Shown: positions 58,202 through 64,000 of the stretch, piece after piece
How the letters are laid out: every line of letters begins with the position of its first letter
Numbering within the stretch: the first letter of the stretch is position 1
Assembly: GCA_902362925.1 (NCBI GenBank)
Contig: CABIYL010000005.1
Length of the DNA stretch: 64,000 bases
Source of the DNA: Pseudoflavonifractor sp902362925
Lineage (GTDB): Bacteria > Bacillota > Clostridia > Oscillospirales > Oscillospiraceae
Strand: one strand, 5' to 3'
Notes under the pieces: generated by a model
The model's input: the letters and a program-made list of their open reading frames with translations, nothing else
Database searches by the model: none
What the model was told of the DNA's origin: nothing
Made by a program: the position numbers and the translations under genes

Positions 58202-60171
58202 TGGCCATCGTCAAGATGAAACGGCTGCGGGTCATCGCCCTGGCCGCCCAGCGGGACGAGCTGCTTCAGCGGCTGCTGCACGCCGGGTGCGTGGAGGTCA
58301 CCGAGCCCCAGGCGGAGCTCAGCGACCCGGAGTGGATGGCCCTGCTCAAGCGGGACACCTCCGCCCTGAGCGACGTGAAGGCCAGGCAGAACGCCGTCAA
58401 CGGTGCGCTGGAAGCCCTGCAGAAGTACGCGCCCGAGAAGAAGGGTCTGTTCATCCACCGCCGCAGCATCAAGGAGAAGGAATTCCTGAGCGACGCGGCC
58501 ATGAACGCCGCTCTCCACAGCGCGGGGGAGATCAACGCCCGGGTGCAGAAGATTTCCCAGCTGTACACCCAGGAGAACCGGCTCACCGGCCAGCGTGCCA
58601 GCCTGGTGCCCTGGTCCGGCCTGGACCTGCCCCTGAACACCGGCGGCACTGAGCACGCCCGGATCTCCTTCCACACCTGCCCCCCGGCGGTGGACCTGGA
58701 GGAGGTCCGTCAGGCACTGGCCCAGGCGGCCCCCTCGGCGGAGCTGTTCCCCGTCAGCGCCGACCGGGAATTGCAGTATCTGGTTATCATGTGTCACCGG
58801 GCCGAGAGCGAGACGGTCACCGAGACCGTCCGGCCCTGGTCCTTCTCCACCGTCAGCTTTAAGGATATGAACGGCACGGCGGCGGAGAATATCACCCGCA
58901 TTGACGGCGAGCTGGAGGAAATCCGGGTCCGCCGGGACAAGACGGCGGAGGAGATCGCCGCCATGGCCGACTGCCGCCGGGATCTCCAGGTGTGCTCCGA
59001 CCGGCTGACCGCCGAGCTGAGCAAGGAGAGCGCCAAGGAGCGGCTGCTCACCAACGGCACCGTGGTGTTTATGGAGGGCTGGATCAGTGAGCCCGGTATC
59101 CCCAAGGCTGAGGCGGAGATGCTGAAATTCGCCTGTGCCTGGGAGACCGCCGAGCCGCTGGAAGAGGAGGAGCCACCCATTCTCCTCCAGAATCCCAAGT
59201 GGATGACCCCCATCAACATGGTCACCGAGATGTACTCCCTGCCCGCCTACCGGGGCATCGACCCCAACCCCCTGATCTTCTGGTTCTTCCTGTTCTTCTT
59301 CGGCTTCATGTTCGCCGACGTGGCCTACGGCATCATCATCTGGGCCGTCTGCTTCGTCATCAGCAGGAAGTACAACCCCAAGGGCACCATGGGCTATATG
59401 TTCCGTCTGGGCCAGTATATGGGTATTTCAACCCTGATCTGCGGTATCTTTACCGGCGGCTTCTTTGGCGACGTGATCCCCAAGGTGGCCGAGCAGATGT
59501 TCGGCATCCCCATGGAGGGGCTGCCCCAGTGGCTCCAGACCTTCAGCAACGGTATCATTGTCAACCCCATCAACGACCCCATGACCACCCTGATTCTGGC
59601 AATTGTCATCGGCGTGGTACAGCTGGTGTTCGGCCAGTGTATCCACATCTATATGGGCTTCCGCGACGGCCATCCCATTGACGGCCTGCTGGACGTGGTG
59701 CCCTGGTGGCTCTTCTTCGGCTCCATCGGCCTGGTGGCCGCCGGCCAGCCCTGGTGGTGGATTCTGGTGGGCTGCGCGATTCTGATCGCCACCCAGGGCC
59801 ACACCAAGCGTGGCTTCTTCGGCAAGCTGTTCGGCGGCGTGGCCAGCCTGTACGACGTGACCAGCTGGCTGTCCGACGTGCTGAGCTACTCCCGACTGAT
59901 GGCCCTCATGCTGGCCACCTCGGTTATCGCCAGCGTTATGAACACCCTGGGTACCCTGGGCGGCTTGAGCGTGGGCGGCATCATTCTGTTCGTGCTGGTG
60001 TTCATCATCGGCCACGTGTTCAACGTGGGCGTCAATATCATCGGCACCTATGTCCACGCAGCCCGACTCCAGTACCTGGAGTTCTTCGGCAAGTTCTACG
60101 AGGAGGGCGGCCAGGCCTTCCAGCCCATGACCTACAACACAAAATATGTGGATATCATTGAGTGGGAATGA
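58201..60171 (+). CDS. ntpI: V-type ATPase subunit I (a-subunit)
   Basis: 656 residues. The cytoplasmic half (1-330) has the start MAIVKMKRLRVIALAAQRDE and a coiled coil; the membrane half (about 340-630) has seven or eight helices including FWFFLFFFGFMFADVAYGII, and SDVLSYSRLMALMLAT with the essential Arg. It forms the ion half-channels. The last dozen codons (ACA AAA TAT ...) depart from the local GC-ending codon bias and the operon's next gene (subunit K) is missing, because an integrative element begins right after the stop codon. Confidence 0.93.
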   Translation: MAIVKMKRLRVIALAAQRDELLQRLLHAGCVEVTEPQAELSDPEWMALLKRDTSALSDVKARQNAVNGALEALQKYAPEKKGLFIHRRSIKEKEFLSDAAMNAALHSAGEINARVQKISQLYTQENRLTGQRASLVPWSGLDLPLNTGGTEHARISFHTCPPAVDLEEVRQALAQAAPSAELFPVSADRELQYLVIMCHRAESETVTETVRPWSFSTVSFKDMNGTAAENITRIDGELEEIRVRRDKTAEEIAAMADCRRDLQVCSDRLTAELSKESAKERLLTNGTVVFMEGWISEPGIPKAEAEMLKFACAWETAEPLEEEEPPILLQNPKWMTPINMVTEMYSLPAYRGIDPNPLIFWFFLFFFGFMFADVAYGIIIWAVCFVISRKYNPKGTMGYMFRLGQYMGISTLICGIFTGGFFGDVIPKVAEQMFGIPMEGLPQWLQTFSNGIIVNPINDPMTTLILAIVIGVVQLVFGQCIHIYMGFRDGHPIDGLLDVVPWWLFFGSIGLVAAGQPWWWILVGCAILIATQGHTKRGFFGKLFGGVASLYDVTSWLSDVLSYSRLMALMLATSVIASVMNTLGTLGGLSVGGIILFVLVFIIGHVFNVGVNIIGTYVHAARLQYLEFFGKFYEEGGQAFQPMTYNTKYVDIIEWE

Positions 60172-60229
60172 CGCTCGAAACGGCGAAAACCCGCATGAAT
60201 ACAGGCTTTTTTGCCCGTCCATACTGCTC

Positions 60230-60248
60230 TTGATACTGGATTGATACT
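60230..60248 (+). repeat. Direct repeat TTGATACT near the element end
   Basis: TTGATACT at 60230-60237 and 60241-60248 (11-bp register), about 60 bases inside the left boundary; a plausible arm-type site for integrase or excisionase. Confidence 0.4.
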
Positions 60249-60290
60249 ATTTGTGTCCGCCCGGTATTCTCAAGAGAAAAATCCCAAAAG

Positions 60291-60347
60291 GACAAGCAAA
60301 ACCGCCCTGCTGAACGACAAATTCAGCAGGGCGGTTTTTTTGCTTGT
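60291..60347. terminator. Strong bidirectional terminator of the XRE gene
   Basis: A 24-base arm (60291-60314) pairs with 60322-60347 apart from three extra Ts; loop CGACAAA. A- and T-runs allow termination in both directions, insulating the element from the V-ATPase transcript. Confidence 0.9.
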
Positions 60348-60348
60348 C

Positions 60349-60906
60349 TTATTTATTTTTCCGCCAAGGGATATAATATTCGCTTTCCAGGCCATCGTCG
60401 CAGGTATGGGGCCAGTTGAGTTTCCATTCAAAATACTCTTCCCTGGTGATCTCCCCGGCGTGTAACTCCTGCTGACGAAAAAGCCATTCCCGCATGAACT
60501 CGTCCACAAGGCCATACTGGAAGTACATACCCACGGGAGGGTGTGCGGGCCAGTCATCGCTATCATTGTACCGTACAGCGGTATCATCAGCGGCCCCTGC
60601 TCTGCCCGGATTGCGGACAAGTTGGAACAGGCGGATAGCGCCAGGGCTGTCCTCGTCCAGCCAGAAGAATGTCCGCATGAAGTCCTCGGCAGAGCCGGGG
60701 GCGATGGTGTAGAAGTTCTGGCGGTCTACCCGCAGCGCCTCGGCCATCTTGTCCAGCAGTTCCCGTTTCGGAACACGGTAATTCGTCTCATACTGGGCGA
60801 TCCGGTTGTCCGCTCCCTTTTCCTCAAAGCCGATAGCAAGCCCCAATTCCTTTTGTGTCATGCCTCGAAAGGTGCGGATTTTCTTTATCTTGTCTCCGAC
60901 TGTCAT
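60349..60906 (-). CDS. XRE-family repressor of the element
   Basis: 185 residues, MTVGDKIKKIRTFRGMTQKE, with the helix-turn-helix at about 5-65 (ELGLAIGFEEKGADNRIAQYE) and a C-terminal domain of unknown type (FMRTFFWLDEDSPGAIRLFQ; VGMYFQYGLVDEFM) frequent in regulators of Firmicutes mobile elements. It is transcribed away from the xis-int genes; three operator-like half sites lie in the shared promoter region. Likely controls excision. Confidence 0.88.
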   Translation of the reverse strand: MTVGDKIKKIRTFRGMTQKELGLAIGFEEKGADNRIAQYETNYRVPKRELLDKMAEALRVDRQNFYTIAPGSAEDFMRTFFWLDEDSPGAIRLFQLVRNPGRAGAADDTAVRYNDSDDWPAHPPVGMYFQYGLVDEFMREWLFRQQELHAGEITREEYFEWKLNWPHTCDDGLESEYYIPWRKNK

Positions 60907-60990
60907 AATATCCCACCGCCTTTGCCAATAGTATAGCGCAAAAAAGCGAAAGATGCAAGATAATCTTTAACAAAAATGCGAAATAAATTC

Positions 60991-61038
60991 TTGACATTAA
61001 CACTTATGTTAATGTATAATGAAGATGGTGACATTAAC
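60991..61038 (+). promoter_or_regulatory. xis-int promoter covered by ACATTAAC operators
   Basis: TTGACA (60991-60996), 18 bp, TATAAT (61015-61020). A perfect inverted repeat ACATTAAC (60994-61001) / GTTAATGT (61008-61015) spans the spacer, and a third ACATTAAC follows at 61031-61038. A repressor bound here would block polymerase. Confidence 0.8.
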
Positions 61039-61072
61039 ATATTTGCGAAACTAAAATAAGGAGGTGCTGACC

Positions 61073-61261
61073 ATGGAAAAGGAGCTGTTTGTGAGAGCAG
61101 AGGAGGTCGCCAGGGAGCTGGGCATTTCCAAGCCCTACGCCTACAAGCTGGTGCGGGAGATGAACGAGGAGCTGAAGAAAAAAGGCTTTCTCACCATTCC
61201 CGGACGGGTAAGCAGGCGCTACTTCGAGGAAAAATTCTATGGGCTGCGGGACAGACAATAA
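61073..61261 (+). CDS. xis: Excisionase / DNA-binding recombination directionality factor
   Basis: 62 residues; ATG at 61073 with AAGGAGG 8 bases upstream. LFVRAEEVARELGISKPYAY and KLVREMNEELKKKGFLTIPG form the winged helix of Tn916-type excisionases. It would bind the element ends and bias the integrase toward excision. 13 bases separate it from the integrase. Confidence 0.88.
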   Translation: MEKELFVRAEEVARELGISKPYAYKLVREMNEELKKKGFLTIPGRVSRRYFEEKFYGLRDRQ

Positions 61262-61274
61262 GGAGGGAACCACA

Positions 61275-62351
61275 ATGCCGGCATACAAAGACAAGGCAAA
61301 GGGCACATGGTATGCGTCCTTTTACTACGAGGACTGGACGGGCAAGAAAGTAAAGAAAATGAAACGGGGCTTTCCCACCAAGCGGGAGGCTCTGGAGTGG
61401 GAGCGGACATTCCTGCAACAACAGACCGCCGACCTGGAAATGACCTTTGAAAACTTCGTGGCTGTCTATGTGGCGGACATGAAAGGCCGTATCAAGGAAA
61501 ACACCTGGGGGACGAAAGAGCATATCCTCTACAAGAAGTTGGTGCCGTACTTCGGCAAGCGGAAGATGTGCGACATTCACTCCAAGGAGGTCATCGCCTG
61601 GCAGAATGAAATGCTGGGTTACCGGGACAAGAACGGCAAGCCCTACTCTCCGGTGTACTTAAAAACGCTGCACAATCAGTTGAGCGCCGTGTTCAACCAT
61701 GCGGTACGGCACTACAATCTAAAGGTCAATCCCGCTGCCCAGGCGGGCAATATGGGAAAGCCAAAGGGACGGGAAATGCTGTTCTGGACAAAGGCGGAGT
61801 ATCTGAAATTCGCCGAGGCCATGATGGACAAGCCCCTTTCCTATTACGCCTTTGAAATGCTCTACTGGTGCGGCGTCCGGGAGGGGGAGCTGCTGGCCCT
61901 CACTCCTGGCGACTTCGACTTTGAGAAACAGACCGTCACCATCTCCAAGTCCTACCAGCGGATTAAGGGCAAGGATGTGATTACCGACCCCAAGACCCCT
62001 AAGAGCAACCGGGTCATTCAAATGCCCGCTTTCCTCTGTGAAGAAATGCGAGACTATATCAAGAGCCTGTATGGGGTGAAGCCCACCGACCGCATTTTCA
62101 CGGTGACAAAATCCTACCTCCACCGGGAGATGGACAGGGGTGCGAAAGAGGCCGGGGTAAAGCGGATCAGAATACACGACCTGAGGCACTCCCACATTTC
62201 GCTGCTCATTGACATGGGCTTTACGGCCCTGGCAATCGCTGACCGGGTGGGACATGAAAGCATTGATATTACCTACCGCTACGCCCACCTGTTCCCCACC
62301 CGGCAGGCGGAGATGGCGGACAAACTGGACATGGAGCGAAAGGGGGCCTAA
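61275..62351 (+). CDS. int: Tyrosine recombinase (integrase)
   Basis: 358 residues from the ATG at 61275 (AGGAGG upstream). N-terminal arm-binding domain (1-55; KGTWYASFYYEDWTGKKVKK), core-binding SAM-like domain (about 60-165) and catalytic domain with Arg202 (CGVREGEL), His301 and Arg304 (IHDLRHSH), His327 (VGHES) and the nucleophile Tyr336 (YRYAHLF). All catalytic residues are present, so it should be active. Confidence 0.95.
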   Translation: MPAYKDKAKGTWYASFYYEDWTGKKVKKMKRGFPTKREALEWERTFLQQQTADLEMTFENFVAVYVADMKGRIKENTWGTKEHILYKKLVPYFGKRKMCDIHSKEVIAWQNEMLGYRDKNGKPYSPVYLKTLHNQLSAVFNHAVRHYNLKVNPAAQAGNMGKPKGREMLFWTKAEYLKFAEAMMDKPLSYYAFEMLYWCGVREGELLALTPGDFDFEKQTVTISKSYQRIKGKDVITDPKTPKSNRVIQMPAFLCEEMRDYIKSLYGVKPTDRIFTVTKSYLHREMDRGAKEAGVKRIRIHDLRHSHISLLIDMGFTALAIADRVGHESIDITYRYAHLFPTRQAEMADKLDMERKGA

Positions 62352-62354
62352 ATC

Positions 62355-62675
62355 ATGTCAGTGAAAAATCTTGACCGACACAACCGCTGGAGAAACAAAA
62401 CTGTGGCTTTCCGGGTGTCCCCGGATGAGGACAGGGAAATTGAAACCGCTGTGCGGCTCTCCGGCCTTACCAAACAGGACTACATCACCCGACGGCTGCT
62501 GTGCCGGGATGTGGTGGTACAGGGCAACCCCAGGGTGTATAAGGCCCTGCGGAACGAGCTGGCCGCCGTTCTGGAAGAACTGGAGCGTATCGAGGCCGGG
62601 AATGGCGTGGATGGGGAGTTGCTGGACACCATCCGGCTGATCGCCGCCATCATGGACGGCATGAGGGAGGATTGA
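62355..62675 (+). CDS. MobC-like ribbon-helix-helix mobilisation protein
   Basis: 106 residues starting MSVKNLDRHNRWRNKTVAFR. The RHH-like part (VAFRVSPDEDREIETAVRLSGLT) and KQDYITRRLL are usual in small proteins of Firmicutes integrative elements annotated as MobC-like or plasmid mobilisation factors. It begins 3 bases after int and ends 3 before repA. No relaxase is in view. Confidence 0.7.
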   Translation: MSVKNLDRHNRWRNKTVAFRVSPDEDREIETAVRLSGLTKQDYITRRLLCRDVVVQGNPRVYKALRNELAAVLEELERIEAGNGVDGELLDTIRLIAAIMDGMRED

Positions 62676-62678
62676 TAG

Positions 62679-63833
62679 ATGGATAGATTGCAAGAGAAAA
62701 CGACTGCCCCATATCCGCCTGTTGGCGCAGACGGGGGACAGTCGCTCTCACAAAAACCTAACCAAAGTATAGCAGAGGGCGTGACAGAACACAAGCCCCC
62801 GGAAAGAGATTTGGAGGAAATCCTGCGGCAGATAAGCCGGGTCAATGACCCGGCCTATCTGCCTACCGTGTCTATGAATGACCTCTACGAACAGGTGTAC
62901 CCCGGCAGACCTCCTGTGGTAGACGGTCTGCTCTATGCGGGGACATATCTCTTTGTGGGCGCTCCCAAGGTGGGCAAGTCCTTTCTCATGGCCCAGCTTG
63001 CCTATCATGTGAGTATGGGCCTTTCCCTGTGGGGGTATGAGGTGCGCCAGGGGACAGTCCTCTATCTGGCCCTGGAGGACAACCACCGTCGCTTACAGGA
63101 GCGGTTGTACCGGATGTTTGGAGTAGAGAGTACCGGAAACCTGTTCTTTGCCATCGGAGCTAAGCAGCTCGGCGGTGGCCTGGAGGAGCAGCTAAAGGGC
63201 TTTGTCCGGGAACACACGGACACCCGGCTTATTATCATCGACACCCTGCAAAAAATCCGGGAGGCCGGGGCAGAGAAGTACAGCTATGCCAACGACTATG
63301 AGGTAATCACCAAACTGAAACGGTTTGCCGATATAAGCGGGGTTTGCCTCCTGGTTGTACATCACACCCGCAAGCAGCAGGCCGATGATAAGTTTGATAT
63401 GATCTCCGGCACCAACGGCTTATTGGGTGCGGCAGACGGGGCCTTTCTGCTCCAAAAGGAGCGGCGGGCAGACAACGCCGCCACCCTGGACATTTCTGGG
63501 CGGGATCAGCAAGACCAGCGCCTCTACCTCAAGCGGGACGAGGAACGGCTTGTGTGGGAGCTGGAGCGGCGGGAAACGGAGCTGCGGCAGGAGCCGCCTG
63601 ACCCGGTGTTGGAGGCTGTTGCCGCCCTGGTAACGGCGGAACGGCCAGAGTGGAGAGGGACGGCCACGGAACTTGTCGCCGCCCTGGGGCTGGATATGAA
63701 ACCCAATGCCCTGGCTATGCGGCTGAATGTCCGGGCGTGGCGGCTGTCCTATGAGTACCACATCCACTATGAAAGCGCCCGAACCCATGCCGGGCGGAGT
63801 ATCAAGCTCACGTTGGAGGAACCCCAGGCGTGA
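62679..63833 (+). CDS. RepA-like AAA/RecA-fold ATPase
   Basis: 384 residues, GGAGG before the ATG. Walker A GAPKVGKS (about 94-101), Walker B LIIIDTLQ, VVHHTRK, and a C-terminal winged-helix-like part (TATELVAALGLDMKPNALAM). This is the hexameric-helicase type of RepA (AAA_25) in plasmids and integrative elements. The 9-bp repeats starting in its last codons are candidate origin sequence, so the element may replicate autonomously after excision. Confidence 0.85.
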   Translation: MDRLQEKTTAPYPPVGADGGQSLSQKPNQSIAEGVTEHKPPERDLEEILRQISRVNDPAYLPTVSMNDLYEQVYPGRPPVVDGLLYAGTYLFVGAPKVGKSFLMAQLAYHVSMGLSLWGYEVRQGTVLYLALEDNHRRLQERLYRMFGVESTGNLFFAIGAKQLGGGLEEQLKGFVREHTDTRLIIIDTLQKIREAGAEKYSYANDYEVITKLKRFADISGVCLLVVHHTRKQQADDKFDMISGTNGLLGAADGAFLLQKERRADNAATLDISGRDQQDQRLYLKRDEERLVWELERRETELRQEPPDPVLEAVAALVTAERPEWRGTATELVAALGLDMKPNALAMRLNVRAWRLSYEYHIHYESARTHAGRSIKLTLEEPQA

Positions 63834-63915
63834 CGACCGTGACAGCTGTGACAGCTTTTCGGAGTGCGGAGGCGGTGTGTAAAACATCGTCACGGTCGTC
63901 ACGGCTGTCACGGGG
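63830..63915. repeat. Convergent 9-bp iterons, candidate replication origin
   Basis: Three 9-bp units beginning GTGAC at 63830, 63839 and 63848 (the last two identical, GTGACAGCT) face three inverted units beginning GTCAC at 63889, 63898 and 63907. GTGACGACCGTGAC and GTCACGGTCGTCAC are exact complements. Confidence 0.75.
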
Positions 63916-63923
63916 AGCGGGGG

Positions 63924-63996
63924 CGAAAGTCAAGGGGGGCATACCTGCGGGTGGAGATTGCCGCAAGTCAATACAACCCGTACCCCTTGACTTTCG
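63924..63996. repeat. 14-bp inverted repeat next to the iterons
   Basis: CGAAAGTCAAGGGG (63924-63937) and CCCCTTGACTTTCG (63983-63996) are perfect complements 45 bases apart; may be part of an origin of replication or transfer. Confidence 0.6.
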
Positions 63997-64000
63997 GCCC

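Larger units (their letters stand above)
60172..64000. mobile_element. Left part of an integrative (mobilisable/conjugative) element inserted after ntpI
   Basis: From just after the V-ATPase subunit I gene to the window end, all genes are of mobile-element type: XRE repressor, excisionase, tyrosine integrase, MobC-like and RepA-like proteins. The normal V-ATPase successor genes are absent here. The right end lies outside the window, so the attachment site can only be guessed; the 3' end of ntpI is the likely target. Confidence 0.85.

Noticed and set aside
1..64000. CRISPR arrays, rRNA genes, insertion sequences
   Set aside because: No regularly spaced repeats, no rRNA sequence and no transposase were found in the visible sequence.

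Overview
The window looks like a chromosomal scaffold of a high-GC, low-oxygen Firmicute of the Oscillospiraceae type (Flavonifractor / Pseudoflavonifractor / Lawsonibacter-like). This is inferred from gene content, not from a marker gene: V-type ATPase subunits, a divergent second type IIA topoisomerase pair, BofA plus DUF2508 (spore-former lineage markers), SLH and LPXTG surface proteins, RNase J and a bifunctional Rel. Three N-runs (19388-19403, 45625-45798, 45899-46178) show that it is a scaffold with gaps.

Layout. 0-0.5 kb: end of an unknown gene and tRNA-Gly(GCC). 0.5-7.1 kb (minus): a surface glycosidase operon (domain-permuted GH3, small membrane protein, lipoprotein) and a LytTR/GHKL two-component pair. 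7.2-8.6 kb (minus): SLH protein, BofA, DUF2508 and a possible Gin-like zinc microprotein. 9-18.3 kb (plus): topoisomerase B-like subunit, a Cu-amine-oxidase-N/DUF1266 exported protein, topoisomerase A-like subunit, YitT, LUD protein and a GH13 amylase. 18.5-19.8 kb: membrane XRE regulator and a CBS protein. 20-28.9 kb (minus): one probable operon recJ - rel - small ORF - D-aspartate-ligase-like ATP-grasp - Asp/Glu racemase - MurE - QueG-like, with a promoter at 28984-29012 and a terminator at 19942-19980. Its content predicts a D-Asp cross-bridge on a non-DAP (Lys-type) peptidoglycan.

29.1-46.8 kb is the most distinctive part. A minus-strand block encodes a BTAD (SARP-like) regulator with a degenerate GGDEF-like tail, a sortase, a transglutaminase-like protein and a partial type IV pilus / type II secretion set (PilC, PilT and four small anchored proteins). 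Facing it on the plus strand are two giant InlB-repeat/MucBP LPQTG proteins (860 aa and more than 1862 aa), each preceded by a c-di-GMP-I-like riboswitch and by promoters sharing a tandem-repeat box at SARP-like spacing. Together they suggest an adhesion locus controlled at promoter and leader level. The larger protein has a VWA domain carrying a Cys/His-rich, low-GC insert. The locus runs into assembly gaps.

46.8-60.2 kb: a truncated C39-like peptidase, DUF1294 protein, CDF transporter, OmpR/HK pair with HtrA (the kinase appears to start at ACG), YlmH, DUF896, RNase J, DUF1653, ArsC/Spx-like, MarR, a membrane-anchored GH-like protein, and the first two genes of a V-ATPase operon. That operon is interrupted right after subunit I by an integrative element (60.17 kb to the window end) with XRE repressor, excisionase, tyrosine integrase, MobC-like protein and RepA-type ATPase followed by 9-bp iterons.
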